The notes below the pieces were generated by a model that was given only the letters and a program-made list of their open reading frames with translations, had not been told where the DNA came from and made no database searches. The translations under genes and the position numbers were made by a program. Below are positions 9,216-18,616 of a DNA stretch of 48,070 bases, piece after piece (the first letter of the stretch is position 1; each line of letters starts with the position of its first letter). The DNA lies in assembly GCA_020445665.1 (NCBI GenBank), contig JAGRGD010000318.1, positions 1 through 48,070 of the forward strand. Reading direction: 5' to 3'. This stretch comes from Rhodocyclaceae bacterium (GTDB lineage: Bacteria > Pseudomonadota > Gammaproteobacteria > Burkholderiales > Rhodocyclaceae).

Positions 9216-10273
9216 CAGCAGATCCGGGGCAGCTGTTCGCCGGACAGCCAGTCCACCATCCGCCGGCCGCCGAAGCCGGTGCGGATTTGGACGAAGTGGT
9301 TGGCGTCCTCGGTGATCTCGCCGATACGGGCCGCGTTCGCGCCGAGGGGGTGCGCGCGCAGGGCGGCGAGGGCCGCCTCCGCGCACTCGGCCGGCACGAT
9401 CGCGACCAGCTTGCCTTCATTGGCCACGTAGAGGGGGTCGAGGCCGAGGAACTCGCAGGCGGCCTCGACCTGCGGATCGACCGGGATCGCCGCCTCCTCG
9501 AGGGTGATGCCGACGCCGGACTGGGTGGCGATCTCGTTGAGGGTCGTGGCGAGCCCGCCCCGGGTCGGGTCGCGCAGGACGTGGACGTCGGGCACCGCAG
9601 CCAGCAGCGCCTCGATCAGGCCGTGCAGCGCCGCGGTGTCGGAGACGATTTCGGTCTCGAAGGCCAGCGACTCGCGCAGCGACAGGATCGCCGTGCCGTG
9701 GTCGCCCATGGTGCCGGAGACCAGCACCGCGTCGCCCGGCCGGGCTCGGCGCCCGGAGATGTCCCGCGCCGCGGCCAGCGCACCGACACCGGTGGTGGTG
9801 ATGAACACCCCATCGCCCTTGCCCTGCTCGACCACCTTGGTGTCGCCGGTGACGACCGGCACGCCGGCCTCGCGTGCGGCGGCGGCCATGGAATCGACGA
9901 TGCGCTTGAGCTCGCCGAGCGGGAAGCCTTCTTCGAGAATGAAGCTGGCGGCCAGATAGAGGGGGCGGGCGCCCATCACCGCGACGTCATTCAGCGTGCC
10001 ATGCACCGACAGACAGCCGATGTCGCCGCCGGGGAAGAACAGGGGCGACACGACGTGGGCGTCGGTCGCGATCACCAGCCGCTCGCCTGCCGCCGGCGCC
10101 GGCAGCACGGCGCCGTCGTCGCCCTGGCCCAGGTATTCGTTGGCAAAGGCCGCGGCGAACAGCTCGTCGATGAGCTGGGCCATCGCCCGCCCGCCGCCGC
10201 CGTGGCTCATGTCCACCCGCCCCTGCTTCAGGTCGAGGGGGCGGATGTAGCCCTTCTTGACACTCCCGCTCAT
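9215..10273 (-). CDS. hypE: HypE, hydrogenase cyanide-ligand dehydratase
   Basis: A 352-residue protein of the PurM/AIR-synthase fold. It dehydrates the thiocarbamate on its C-terminal cysteine to thiocyanate, giving the CN ligands of the NiFe site. The conserved C-terminus PRIC is present and ends with the catalytic cysteine. Other family landmarks are the ATP-binding glycine-rich segment GQGDDGAVLP near residue 50, GDTKVVEQGKGDGVFI and DPTRGGLATTLNEIA. The start at 10273 is preceded by GGAGAAGAAAG. It follows hypD by 42 bases, the loosest junction in this part of the operon. Confidence 0.97.
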   Translation of the reverse strand: MSGSVKKGYIRPLDLKQGRVDMSHGGGGRAMAQLIDELFAAAFANEYLGQGDDGAVLPAPAAGERLVIATDAHVVSPLFFPGGDIGCLSVHGTLNDVAVMGARPLYLAASFILEEGFPLGELKRIVDSMAAAAREAGVPVVTGDTKVVEQGKGDGVFITTTGVGALAAARDISGRRARPGDAVLVSGTMGDHGTAILSLRESLAFETEIVSDTAALHGLIEALLAAVPDVHVLRDPTRGGLATTLNEIATQSGVGITLEEAAIPVDPQVEAACEFLGLDPLYVANEGKLVAIVPAECAEAALAALRAHPLGANAARIGEITEDANHFVQIRTGFGGRRMVDWLSGEQLPRIC

Positions 10274-10315
10274 GGGTCTTTCTTCTCCGCTTGTTATTCT
10301 CGTCGGGTTGTTGCG

Positions 10316-11455
10316 TCAGGCCGCCACGACCGGGATGTCGCGGAAGCGCCCGAAGTTGTAGTGGGCCGCGCAGGCCCCTTCGGAGCTCACCATGCAGGAG
10401 CCCATCGGATTCTCGGGCGTGCACACGGTGCCGAAGATCTTGCAGTCGGTCGGCTTCTTGACCCCGCGCAGGATCGCGCCGCACTCGCAGGCCTTGTTGT
10501 CCGGCACGCTCTGGTAGGCAAGCCCGAAGCGGGCCTCCGCGTCGTGCTCGGCGAAGGCCTTGCGGATCTTCAGGGCCGAGTACGGCACCTCCCGCAGGCC
10601 CCGCCATTCGAAGCTTCGGCGCAGTTCGAAGACCTCGGAGACGAGGGCCTGGGCCTTGCGGTTGCCGTCCTCGGTGACGGCGCGGGTGAACTCGTTCTCG
10701 ACCTCGGCGCGCCCCTCGTTCACCTGGCGCACCAGCATGCGGATGGCCTGCATCACGTCGAGGGGCTCGAAGCCGGCGATGACCACCGGCTTGCGGTACT
10801 CCTCGGCGAAGAAGGCGTAGGGCCGCGAGCCGATCACCGTGGACACGTGGGCCGGTCCGATGAAGCCGTCGAGCGGCACGGTGCCGAGCTCCCGGACCTC
10901 GGGCGACTCGAGGATGGTCATGATCGCCGACGGGGTCAGCACGTGGTTGCACAGCACGCTGAAGTTGGCCAGGCCCAGGGCTTTCGCCTGCCGGATGACC
11001 AGTGCGGTCGGCGGCGTCGTGGTCTCGAAGCCGATCGCGAAGAACACCACCTGACGCTCCGGCTCGCGCTGGGCCAGGGCCAGCGCGTCCGCGGCAGAAT
11101 AGACCATCCGGATGTCGGCGCCCCGGGCCTTGGCCTTGAGCATCGACTGGCCGTTGGAGGCCGGCACGCGCAGGCAGTCGCCGTAGGTCAGGATCGTCAC
11201 GTTCTCGGCCAGCGCGAGGCGGATCGCCATGTCGATGCGCCCGATGGGCAGCACGCAGACCGGGCAGCCGGGGCCGTGGATCATCCGCACGTTGGCCGGC
11301 AGCAGATCCGTCACGCCGTAGCGGGAGATGGCGTGGGTGTGACCGCCGCAGAACTCCATGAAGGCGTAGTTGCGCGCCGGGTCGGCCTCGACGCGGATCG
11401 CCGCGGCGAGCTTGCTGGCCAGCGCGCCGTCGCGGAACTCATCCACGTACTTCAC
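10316..11455 (-). CDS. hypD: HypD, Fe(CN)2CO assembly scaffold
   Basis: A 379-residue protein, normal for HypD. It carries the iron with its diatomic ligands together with HypC. Conserved cysteine motifs are FCGGHTH near residue 36, GPGCPVC near residue 66, and a C-terminal [4Fe-4S]-binding set (ACECG, CKIFGTVCTPENPMGSCMVSSEGAC, quoted in parts: CECGAI, CKIFGTVC, GSCMVS). The start is the GTG at 11455 overlapping the hypC stop (GTGA); the longer open frame upstream is the shadow of hypC. The overlap implies coupled translation of the HypC-HypD pair. Confidence 0.95.
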   Translation of the reverse strand: MKYVDEFRDGALASKLAAAIRVEADPARNYAFMEFCGGHTHAISRYGVTDLLPANVRMIHGPGCPVCVLPIGRIDMAIRLALAENVTILTYGDCLRVPASNGQSMLKAKARGADIRMVYSAADALALAQREPERQVVFFAIGFETTTPPTALVIRQAKALGLANFSVLCNHVLTPSAIMTILESPEVRELGTVPLDGFIGPAHVSTVIGSRPYAFFAEEYRKPVVIAGFEPLDVMQAIRMLVRQVNEGRAEVENEFTRAVTEDGNRKAQALVSEVFELRRSFEWRGLREVPYSALKIRKAFAEHDAEARFGLAYQSVPDNKACECGAILRGVKKPTDCKIFGTVCTPENPMGSCMVSSEGACAAHYNFGRFRDIPVVAA

Positions 11456-11703
11456 GGTGCAGCGCCCTCCTCGGCCGCCGCGGCGACGTCGATACCGGCC
11501 TCGGCGAACAGGGCGAGGGTGCGTTCGGCCTCCTCGGCATCGAGCAGCGACAGGGCGTAGCCGACGTGGACGATGACGTAGTCGCCCACCGCCGCCCCCT
11601 CCACCAGCGCGAGGGAGATCTCCTTGCGGACACCGCCGAGGTCGACACGGGCGTTGTCCTCCCCGGTCAGTTCGACGATCCGGGCGGGAATGGCGAGGCA
11701 CAT
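11452..11703 (-). CDS. hypC: HypC, hydrogenase assembly chaperone
   Basis: An 83-residue OB-fold chaperone starting MCLAIPARIVEL, with the essential N-terminal Cys2 that holds the iron group during transfer to the large subunit. VDLGGVRKEISLALVE and VGDYVIVHVGYAL are family segments. It sits 4 bases downstream of hypF and overlaps hypD. It is one of three HypC-family genes in the window, the others being the hupF and hybG types, which have longer C-termini. Confidence 0.96.
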   Translation of the reverse strand: MCLAIPARIVELTGEDNARVDLGGVRKEISLALVEGAAVGDYVIVHVGYALSLLDAEEAERTLALFAEAGIDVAAAAEEGAAP

Positions 11704-11707
11704 CGGT

Positions 11708-14062
11708 TCAGCTTCCTTCGGTCAGTTGGTGGATCGCGACCCAGGCCTGGCCGAGGGAGACGCCGCCATCGTTGGGCGGCGCCTGACGGGCCGACAGGAC
11801 CTTCAGGCCACGGGTCGCGAGGCGACGTGGCAGATCCCGGGCGAGGATGCGGTTGAGCATGCAGCCACCGGACAGGGCCACGGTGCGCACCCCGGTCTCC
11901 CGCGCTGCACGGCCGATCCATTCGTCGAGGGCGGTCAGCAGCGTGGCGTGGAACTGGGCGGCGCCTCGCGCGGGATTGGTTTCGTCGGCGAGGCGGGCGA
12001 GCATCGCGGTGAGATCCAGCTCTCCGCCGTCGATCGTCCAGCCGCCGGACAGGGCCATCGCCGGGCCGTAGGCTGCTGCGGCGCTTTCGAGCCGCATCGC
12101 GGCTTCGGCCTCGAACTCCATCGTCTCGCAGATCCCGAGCAGGCCCGCCGCGGCGTCGAACCAGCGCCCCAGGCTGGTACAGGTCGGCGACAGGTTCGGT
12201 CGCTCAATCAGCGCGGCGAGGCGGTCGGCGCCTCGATGGTGGCCGAATCGCGCGGCGATCTCGTCGGCGCGCCCCAGACTGTGCAGCATCGCCGCCGCCA
12301 TCCGCCAGGGCTCCCGCGCCGCCCGGTCGCCGCCGGGCAGGACGAGCCGGCTGAGGTGGCCGAGGCGTTCGAAGCCACCGCCTTCCAGATGCAGCAGTTC
12401 GCCGCCCCAGGCCGTGCCGTCGGTACCCATGCCGACGCCGTCGAGGGCCACGCCGAGTGCCGGGCCGACGTGCCGGTGCTCGGCCAGCACCGCGGCGACA
12501 TGGGCGTGATGATGCTGGACGCCGATGGCCGGGATGCCGAAGCGCTCGGCCAGCGCCGCCGCGGCGCGGGTGGAGTGGAAGTCGGGGTGAAGGTCATGGG
12601 CGACCACCTCCGGGCGAACCGCGAGGATCGCCATCAGGTGTTCGACCGCTTCGTCCATCGCGAGGCAGGTGGCGCCGTTGTCCAGGTCGCCGATGTGCTG
12701 GGAGAGGAAGGCCTCGTCGCCCCGCGCCACGCAGACCGTGTTCTTGAGCCAGGCGCCAAAGGCGACCACCGCCGGACCCTTGGCGCCGAGCTTGATCGCG
12801 CGCGGCGTGAAGCCCCGGGCGCGCCGTACGAAACGGTAGGCCGGCACCCGCTCCTGCAATTGCGGCTCGTCCACGATCACGACCGAATCGTCGGCGCGTA
12901 CGAGGATGTCCCGGTCGTGCAGCAGATAGGCGTCGGCGATCCCGGCCAGGCGCTGGACCGCGTCCTGGTTGTCGATGACCAGCGGCTCGCCGCCGGGGTT
13001 GGCGGAGGTCATGACCAGCGCCAGTTCCTGGGGCAGATCGAGCCAGGTGGTGCCGGAAGGGCGACCCGCATCGTCGTGGAAAAGGAGGTAGTGGAGGGGT
13101 GTGTAGGGCAGCATCAGCCCGATGTGGGCCAGCCCGGGCGCCACGCCCCACAGCTCATGGTCGACCACCTCGCGCTTCTCGGCGATGACGATCGGGCGCT
13201 CGGCGGTGACGAGAATCTGCTCCTCGCGACGCGACAGGTAGGCCCATTGGCGGGCCGAGGCGAGATTGGAGACCATTACCGCGAAGGGCTTGGCGTCGCG
13301 GTCCTTGCTGCGGCGCAGGCGCTCGACCGCCTCGGGGTTGCGCGCGTCGCAGACCAGATGGAAGCCCCCCAGGCCCTTGATCGCGACGATCTCGCCGGTC
13401 AGCAGGCGCAGCAGGGTGTCGGCCACCGGGTCGCGGGTGGCAACCCGAACGCCGGAGGACTCCAGCAGCGCCAGGGTCGGCCCACAGGCCGGACAGGCAT
13501 TGGGCTCGGCGTGGAAGCGCCGGTCGGCCGGCGAGTCGTACTCGTCCTGGCAGTCCGGGCACTGATCGAAACCCGCCATGCTGGTCAGCGCCCGGTCGTA
13601 GGGCAGCCCGCGGGTGATCGTGTAGCGCGGACCGCAGTGGGTACAGTTAATGAAGGGGTAGCGCCAGCGCCGGTCGGTCGGATCGAACATTTCGTCCAGA
13701 CAGGACGGACAGACGCCGGTGTCGTGCCCGATCGCAGTGGTCACCGCGCCGGTGCCGCTCGCCTCGATCGTGAAGCCCCGGTCTTCCAGATCCGGGGCGC
13801 CCACTGCCGACATGACGGAGTCGACCCGTGCCAGCGGCGGTGCCTCGCCGACCAGCCGCGCCATCAGGGCCGAGATGTCGCCGCGCGGCCCCTGGGCCTC
13901 GATTTCCACGCCCTCGCCATCGTTGCGCACCCAGCCCGACAGGCCCATTTCCTGGGCCAGCCGGAATACGAAGGGGCGGAAGCCGACGCCCTGGACCACG
14001 CCCCGCACACGAATGCGGCGGCGCTCCAGGCCAGCCTGGCGGGCGAGGCGCTCGTCACTCAT
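11708..14062 (-). CDS. hypF: HypF, carbamoyltransferase for hydrogenase maturation
   Basis: A 784-residue multidomain protein. In order: acylphosphatase domain ([12 protein letters not shown], about residues 21-32), two zinc-finger units (CPSC...CTHC and CPDC...CPAC, about 115-195), YrdC-like domain (about 210-390) and a Kae1-like carbamoyltransferase domain with HHHAH ([12 protein letters not shown]). HypF uses carbamoyl phosphate and ATP to carbamoylate the C-terminal cysteine of HypE. The start overlaps the hypB stop codon (ATGA). The length and all domains are intact. Confidence 0.96.
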   Translation of the reverse strand: MSDERLARQAGLERRRIRVRGVVQGVGFRPFVFRLAQEMGLSGWVRNDGEGVEIEAQGPRGDISALMARLVGEAPPLARVDSVMSAVGAPDLEDRGFTIEASGTGAVTTAIGHDTGVCPSCLDEMFDPTDRRWRYPFINCTHCGPRYTITRGLPYDRALTSMAGFDQCPDCQDEYDSPADRRFHAEPNACPACGPTLALLESSGVRVATRDPVADTLLRLLTGEIVAIKGLGGFHLVCDARNPEAVERLRRSKDRDAKPFAVMVSNLASARQWAYLSRREEQILVTAERPIVIAEKREVVDHELWGVAPGLAHIGLMLPYTPLHYLLFHDDAGRPSGTTWLDLPQELALVMTSANPGGEPLVIDNQDAVQRLAGIADAYLLHDRDILVRADDSVVIVDEPQLQERVPAYRFVRRARGFTPRAIKLGAKGPAVVAFGAWLKNTVCVARGDEAFLSQHIGDLDNGATCLAMDEAVEHLMAILAVRPEVVAHDLHPDFHSTRAAAALAERFGIPAIGVQHHHAHVAAVLAEHRHVGPALGVALDGVGMGTDGTAWGGELLHLEGGGFERLGHLSRLVLPGGDRAAREPWRMAAAMLHSLGRADEIAARFGHHRGADRLAALIERPNLSPTCTSLGRWFDAAAGLLGICETMEFEAEAAMRLESAAAAYGPAMALSGGWTIDGGELDLTAMLARLADETNPARGAAQFHATLLTALDEWIGRAARETGVRTVALSGGCMLNRILARDLPRRLATRGLKVLSARQAPPNDGGVSLGQAWVAIHQLTEGS

Positions 14063-15048
14063 GGCGCGTTCGCTGCCAGCCGGGACTCGAGCTCGGCGAT
14101 CCGGCGCTTGAGGGCATCCACGGTCTCGACGCGGGAGGCGGACACCCGCCCCAGCCCGCGCCCGATCCAGCCGAGCCAGGCATCGAAGCCCTCGCCGGTC
14201 GTCGCCGAGGTCCGGATCACCTCCAGGCGCGGATTCACGCGGCGTGCAAAGTCGATGGCCCGCTCGGCGTCAAAGGTCAGGTGTGGCAGCAGATCCACCT
14301 TGTTGAGCAGCATCAGGTCGGCCGCAGCGAACATGTCGGGATACTTCAGGGGCTTGTCCTCGCCCTCGGTGACCGACAGGATGACCACCTTGTGAGCCTC
14401 GCCCAGGTCGAAGGCCGCCGGACAGACCAGGTTGCCGACGTTCTCGATCAGAAGCAGGCTGTTCTCGGCCAGTTCGAGGCGCGGCAACGCCTGTCCGACC
14501 ATGTGGGCATCCAGGTGACAGCCCTTGCCGGTATTGATCTGCAGGGCACGGGCACCGGTTTCGCGGATGCGCTCGGCATCGAACTCGGTCTGCTGGTCGC
14601 CCTCGATGACCGCCACCGGCGTCCGGCCGGCCAGCTCGCGGATCGTGCGGCACAGCAGGGTCGTCTTGCCGGAGCCGGGACTGGACACCAGATTGAGGGC
14701 AAGAATGCCCCGCTCGGCCAGCCAGGTCCGGTTTGCGCCGGCGAGGCTGTCGTTCTTGCCCAGGATGTCCTGCTCGATGCGCACCATCTGGCCCTGGCTG
14801 AGGCCCGGCGCGTGGGCCCGGGCCGGCCCTTGACCGAAGTGCAGATGGTCTTCGCCGGCATGGACATGCCCCGGCGCCGATGCGCCGGCCGGGCCATGCC
14901 CGTGCGCAGGGTCGTGTTCGTGATGGGCGTGATGCCCGCCGCCCGCCGCCGGCCGCCACGCCACGGTCGCACCGGGTGCCGGGCGCACCGCGGGGCGCGC
15001 GCCGCCAATCGTCACTTCGCCACTACCGCAACCACATACCGTACACAT
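14059..15048 (-). CDS. hypB: HypB, nickel-insertion GTPase
   Basis: A 329-residue G3E GTPase that delivers nickel to the large subunit with HypA. The N-terminus starts [10 protein letters not shown], the high-affinity nickel motif CxxCGCG. A histidine-rich segment follows ([14 protein letters not shown], then [10 protein letters not shown], about residues 39-70), which in relatives stores nickel. The P-loop is SSPGSGKTT near residue 125; NKVD is near residue 245. I took the ATG at 15048 directly before Cys2, with GGAG about 10 bases upstream; a GTG three codons earlier is possible. It is separated from hypA by 39 bases and overlaps hypF. Confidence 0.95.
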   Translation of the reverse strand: MCTVCGCGSGEVTIGGARPAVRPAPGATVAWRPAAGGGHHAHHEHDPAHGHGPAGASAPGHVHAGEDHLHFGQGPARAHAPGLSQGQMVRIEQDILGKNDSLAGANRTWLAERGILALNLVSSPGSGKTTLLCRTIRELAGRTPVAVIEGDQQTEFDAERIRETGARALQINTGKGCHLDAHMVGQALPRLELAENSLLLIENVGNLVCPAAFDLGEAHKVVILSVTEGEDKPLKYPDMFAAADLMLLNKVDLLPHLTFDAERAIDFARRVNPRLEVIRTSATTGEGFDAWLGWIGRGLGRVSASRVETVDALKRRIAELESRLAANAP

Positions 15049-15087
15049 CGCTTCCACTCCTGCTGCACCGGAGCCACCGGCCAGCGC

Positions 15088-15429
15088 TCATTCGACTTCC
15101 AGTTCGCGAACCCGCATCTCGGTGCCGGCCGTGGCCTGCACCTGATAGCTGCCGCATTTCGGGCAAGGGTCGTACAGGGCCGCAATCGGCACGGTCTCGC
15201 CGCAAGGCATGCACCAGCCGGCGCCGGGCACATCGACCACTTCCATGGTGGCTCCGTCAGCCACCGTATCACGCATTACCGCATCGAAACAGAAGCGCAG
15301 TGCCTCCACTTCGACCGATGACAGGGCCCCGATCTCGAGCACGATGCTCTTCACGCGTGCGAAGCCACCCTCGGTGGCGGCCTGCTCGACGATGCCCCGG
15401 ATGCCCTCGGCCAGCGACATTTCATGCAC
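15088..15429 (-). CDS. hypA: HypA, nickel metallochaperone
   Basis: A 113-residue protein starting MHEMSLAEGI, with His2 as nickel ligand, and two zinc CxxC motifs (WCMPCG and DPCPKCGS, about residues 72-93). HypA works with HypB in nickel insertion. The start is a GTG at 15429 that lies inside the end of hupK (8-base overlap), since the GTG CAT GAA reading gives the invariant M-H-E N-terminus. Translational coupling to hupK is therefore likely. Confidence 0.95.
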   Translation of the reverse strand: MHEMSLAEGIRGIVEQAATEGGFARVKSIVLEIGALSSVEVEALRFCFDAVMRDTVADGATMEVVDVPGAGWCMPCGETVPIAALYDPCPKCGSYQVQATAGTEMRVRELEVE

Positions 15430-16507
15430 GGATGGCTTCCTCCCCTTCCAGGTCCGCGACGTCCCATGCCACGCACGGATCGAGCGCCAGTGCGAGGCAC
15501 TGCACCTGAGACCTTGCAGCGTCGTCCCCGGTCGCCTTCAAGCCGAGAGTCTCCCTGAAGAACACCCCGGCGGGGTGGAAATTCCATTCGGTCGGGGCAA
15601 CGATCCGGTAGTCGGTCACCACGCCCGCCTCGACCCGCACGCCATGCATCAGCAGGCCGCGGGCGGTCTCGACGCAGGCCAGGCCCACGCCCGCAGACGC
15701 CGAGGCCGCATCCGCCACCGGACCGGCCGCCGGATCAGCCAGGACGCTGGCCACCCGCGCCAGTTCCACCACCCGCGCCACCACCCGGGCAGCGCAGCGC
15801 CGCCCGGCCGCCAGCAGGGACGCGACCACGGGCACCTTCGCCTGCCGGGCCAGCGCCCCGGTTTCGGCTGGCGCGTCATCGAAGACGGGCTGGCGGCAGA
15901 AGGCGGCGTCCGGCATCCCGTCCGTCAGCCTTGCGCTCCATGCCCCGGCGCCTACCTGGGGCAGGAGCGCGGTGCACTCGACGGCGACCGGCGCCGCGTC
16001 GATCAGCCGGGCAAGGACCTCACCCAGCGGACCTCCGCGGCGGCACGCGTCGCGCAGGGCAGCCGTATCCATTGCGGCATCGACCGCGAAACCACTCTCC
16101 GCCACCAGCGCGCGCAGGCCCGCGACAGCCGTTTCGGGCGCTTCCGCCGCGCCTGCCAGACGCCGGTGCAAGTCGGCGAACGCTTCACGGCGGTCCGTCA
16201 TCCCCAGACGCTGGGGCCAGTCGATCATCAGGCGCCACAGGTGCTCCTGGGCCAGCTCGACCAGGGTGGCGCGGTGGCGTGATCGCGGGGCAGACGGCGC
16301 GAGCCCCTGCGCCGCATCGACCGCCAGGCGGGCGGCCAGCCCCTGGGCCTGCCCGCACAGGCTGAAGAGGTTCGAGGCAAGCGTCACGGCCTCGTCGACG
16401 CGCCGGCCGTTCAGCAGATGCGCCGCCAGCGGACGGCCGTTCTCGACCCGCACGCGCCGGACGCAACCATGCTCGACGCCGACCCGCAGTTGCAGCCGCC
16501 CGGCCAT
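15422..16507 (-). CDS. hupK: HupK (HoxV), large-subunit-like assembly scaffold
   Basis: A 361-residue protein related to the hydrogenase large subunit but not an enzyme. The two active-site motifs are degenerate: RxCGxC becomes SLCGQAQG, and DPCxxC becomes DPCVAWDV. Each keeps its first cysteine and loses its second. In relatives HupK/HoxV serves as a scaffold for the Fe(CN)2CO group during assembly of oxygen-tolerant hydrogenase. I placed the start at the ATG at 16507, two bases after the hupJ stop; the long open frame upstream is the antiparallel shadow of hupJ. The gene also overlaps hypA. Confidence 0.88.
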   Translation of the reverse strand: MAGRLQLRVGVEHGCVRRVRVENGRPLAAHLLNGRRVDEAVTLASNLFSLCGQAQGLAARLAVDAAQGLAPSAPRSRHRATLVELAQEHLWRLMIDWPQRLGMTDRREAFADLHRRLAGAAEAPETAVAGLRALVAESGFAVDAAMDTAALRDACRRGGPLGEVLARLIDAAPVAVECTALLPQVGAGAWSARLTDGMPDAAFCRQPVFDDAPAETGALARQAKVPVVASLLAAGRRCAARVVARVVELARVASVLADPAAGPVADAASASAGVGLACVETARGLLMHGVRVEAGVVTDYRIVAPTEWNFHPAGVFFRETLGLKATGDDAARSQVQCLALALDPCVAWDVADLEGEEAIRA

Positions 16508-16509
16508 GC

Positions 16510-17043
16510 TCAACCGCCGCCGCCCGGCAGAACGGCGCGCAGGAAGCCGCGCCGCGAGACCGGCTGCGCCGCCACCGAGCGCCCCTCGAGGCGCGCCGTC
16601 TCGCGGGCGCGGGACGCATCCGCCGCCGCGTCGCCGTCCGCCATCAGGGCCGCCAGCGCTTCGCGGGCGACGTCGAGGGCCAGGGTCTGGTTGTCGAACT
16701 CGAAGACCGGCGAGTACAGGGAACAGGCCTGATAGTCGCCGAGCACCTCGCAGTGGTGCGCGATGAACGGGTAGTCGCCCGACGGGAAGGCCCACCACTC
16801 GGATTCCCCCACCTGCCGCTGGCAGTCGCAGTCGGCATCGGGCAGCAGCATCAGGTTCATGCACCAGGGTGTCAGGAGGATACCCACCCACGCCTCGCCG
16901 TGGCGGAAGAAGCCCTCGGTCGCCACCGCCAGCGCGGGGTTGCACAGTGGCACGTCGGTCATCGTCGTCGCGGCCACGGTGTCGAAATGCGCGCGAATCC
17001 GCGCCGAGGGGTCGGCCGGCACGCCGGCGTGCTCACTCGCCAT
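16510..17043 (-). CDS. hupJ: HupJ (HoxT, HybE family), hydrogenase small-subunit assembly factor
   Basis: A 177-residue HybE-family protein with the family core CNPALAVATEGF and GILLTPWCMNLMLLP. HybE-type chaperones act on the Tat-exported small subunit. The start at 17043 overlaps the rubredoxin gene by 11 bases. The protein ends in SRRGFLRAVLPGGGG. This resembles the Tat motif of the substrate HupS (TRRSFLKF) but at the C-terminus, where it cannot be an export signal. A second HybE-family gene lies in the hyb operon. Confidence 0.9.
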   Translation of the reverse strand: MASEHAGVPADPSARIRAHFDTVAATTMTDVPLCNPALAVATEGFFRHGEAWVGILLTPWCMNLMLLPDADCDCQRQVGESEWWAFPSGDYPFIAHHCEVLGDYQACSLYSPVFEFDNQTLALDVAREALAALMADGDAAADASRARETARLEGRSVAAQPVSRRGFLRAVLPGGGG

Positions 17044-17281
17044 CGGCGAGCACCATGAACTTGTGGCGGGGGGCGTCGCAGTTGGGGCAGGTCCAGTGGT
17101 CCGGCAGCTGCGAGAACGGCGTACCGGGCGGAATCTGCCACACCGGGTCGCCCTCGGCCGGGTCATAGACCTGCCAGCAGATCCCGCACTCCAGCCGGGC
17201 ATCGTCGGCAATGCGGCCATCGTCGCCCAGATAGCTGCCCTCGAACCAGCTCTCGCCATGCCGGTGGGCGCCGGTGCTCAC
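17033..17281 (-). CDS. hupI: HupI (HoxR), rubredoxin of the hydrogenase operon
   Basis: An 82-residue rubredoxin with the iron-ligand pairs CGIC (32-35) and CPNC (65-68) and the DP-x(3)-GDPVWQIPPGTPF core. Relatives support maturation of oxygen-tolerant hydrogenase in air, probably by electron transfer at the iron-sulfur clusters. It has an N-terminal extension of about 25 residues before the rubredoxin core (SWFEGSYLGDDG), common in this group. The start is a GTG at 17281 overlapping the hupH stop (GTGA); the long open frame upstream is the shadow of hupH. Confidence 0.93.
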   Translation of the reverse strand: MSTGAHRHGESWFEGSYLGDDGRIADDARLECGICWQVYDPAEGDPVWQIPPGTPFSQLPDHWTCPNCDAPRHKFMVLADGE

Positions 17282-18132
17282 GATGCCTCCCAGGCCCGCA
17301 GTGTCTCGACCCACTCGCCGAGGCGCTCGATGCTGTCGGCGAAGTCGTCCGCCGCCGCCGGCACCACATCGGGCACGTCGGTGACCTCGATGGTGCTCAG
17401 GATCACCGTATCGACGCTGTTGAAGTACTGGACCCACCAGGTGTTCTCGAGGGCCGTGCTGGTGACACGGCAGTTGCCGTAGCCCCGCGACAGCACCGTG
17501 ACGGTGCCGCCGCCGAGGGCGCTGCCGAGATAGCCGTGGTCCGCCGGCGACATGGGCAGCAGGGTCAGGTTCACGATGTGCGCTTCGTCGCCCTCGCGAT
17601 AGTTCGTTGCCCGCTCGGCGAGTTCGGTCAGCACCGCCGGCGCGTTCATGACGCCGTCGGGCAGCGCCGGCGCCACCAGATCGCGCCGGCTGCCCGCGCG
17701 GGCCCGGGCGATGGCCTCCTCGGGCAGCGCGCAGGCACATACCACGTCCTGGATCACCCCGTCGTCGGCCTCCCCCAGCACCCGCCAGACGCCGGCGAAG
17801 ACGGTCTCCTGGATCCGCAGCCGCGGCGTACCCTCGACGATCAGGCTGACCTCCCCCTCGCCAAGCAGTTCGTTGATCGCCGCGCGAACCGGCGGCCTGA
17901 GCGGCAGAAGGTCGATGCGGGGTGCAGACGGGGCGCCGAAGGTCCAGGCCTTCATCGCGTCGAGCAGCTGCTCGAGGACGTGGAAGGCCTCTGCCCGCAC
18001 CGCCGGGTCGGCATCCTCGTCCACCCGGGGCACGGCGAAGGTGCTCATGTCCTTCGGCATGTCGATGTACTCGAGGGCTTCCTCTTCGACATGGCTGCCG
18101 GCACCGACGACGGGGATCGGGAAGGGTTTCAT
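17278..18132 (-). CDS. hupH: HupH (HoxQ), hydrogenase expression/maturation protein
   Basis: A 284-residue soluble protein of the HupH/HoxQ/HyaF family. The N-terminus MKPFPIPVVGAGSH and the C-terminal block GYGNCRVTSTALENTWWVQYFNS (quoted in parts: SRGYGNCRVTST and NTWWVQYFN) are typical. In relatives HupH and HupG act together on the small-subunit precursor before export and are needed for iron-sulfur cluster integrity under oxygen. It follows hupG by 18 bases and overlaps hupI. Confidence 0.93.
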   Translation of the reverse strand: MKPFPIPVVGAGSHVEEEALEYIDMPKDMSTFAVPRVDEDADPAVRAEAFHVLEQLLDAMKAWTFGAPSAPRIDLLPLRPPVRAAINELLGEGEVSLIVEGTPRLRIQETVFAGVWRVLGEADDGVIQDVVCACALPEEAIARARAGSRRDLVAPALPDGVMNAPAVLTELAERATNYREGDEAHIVNLTLLPMSPADHGYLGSALGGGTVTVLSRGYGNCRVTSTALENTWWVQYFNSVDTVILSTIEVTDVPDVVPAAADDFADSIERLGEWVETLRAWEAS

Positions 18133-18150
18133 GGTGGGCTCCTGGTTTCG

Positions 18151-18612
18151 TCAGTGGCAGCTGCCCGCCGGCGCGGCGGACGTCACGGGAATGCCGACGC
18201 TCGGCGCCCGCCCGGCGGGGGTCTCGAGCAGGCGCGACACCGCGGGCCCGAGCACCTGCCAGTCGTACACGCCCTCCAGCACCCCGACGTAGGCGCCGCC
18301 GCGCACGAAGAGCAGGCTGGGGTAGCGCGTCACGCCGTAGCGGCGGGCCAGTTCTCGGGACACCTCCGGCATCGCGGCGACCGCGGTCAGGTGGCCCTCG
18401 AAGTGCTTCAGCACTTCGGGCAGGATCACTGCCATGTCCCAGCTCTCCGGGCTGCGTGCCGGGTCGTCCGTGAGCAGCAGCGCGAGATCGCCGCAGGCGG
18501 CGGCGAGGGGCTCGAAGTCTTCCGCGGCATGGCAGCGACCGAGGCCGGCGTCCGTCTGGCGCGCCAGCAGTTGGTCGAGGCTGTCCAGCGTGGGGCTGGC
18601 GAAGGTGCTCAT
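18151..18612 (-). CDS. hupG: HupG (HoxO, HyaE family), small-subunit chaperone with thioredoxin fold
   Basis: A 153-residue protein with a thioredoxin-like fold (LALLLTDDP strand, YGVTRYPSLLFVRGGAYVG) but no CxxC active site. HyaE/HoxO proteins bind the Tat signal of the small subunit and hold it back until assembly. Cysteines at about residues 27, 40 and 152 are not arranged as a redox pair. It lies 4 bases after hupF and 18 bases before hupH. Confidence 0.9.
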   Translation of the reverse strand: MSTFASPTLDSLDQLLARQTDAGLGRCHAAEDFEPLAAACGDLALLLTDDPARSPESWDMAVILPEVLKHFEGHLTAVAAMPEVSRELARRYGVTRYPSLLFVRGGAYVGVLEGVYDWQVLGPAVSRLLETPAGRAPSVGIPVTSAAPAGSCH

Positions 18613-18616
18613 CGCG

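Noticed and set aside
7524-11560. Long plus-strand frames opposite hypX, hypE and hypD
   Set aside because: Composition matches antisense reading of GC-rich genes and no family motifs appear; the minus-strand hyp genes are unambiguous.
11624-14395. 923-residue plus-strand frame opposite hypF and hypB
   Set aside because: No domains, histidine- and glycine-rich shadow translation; hypF on the other strand has all its domains.
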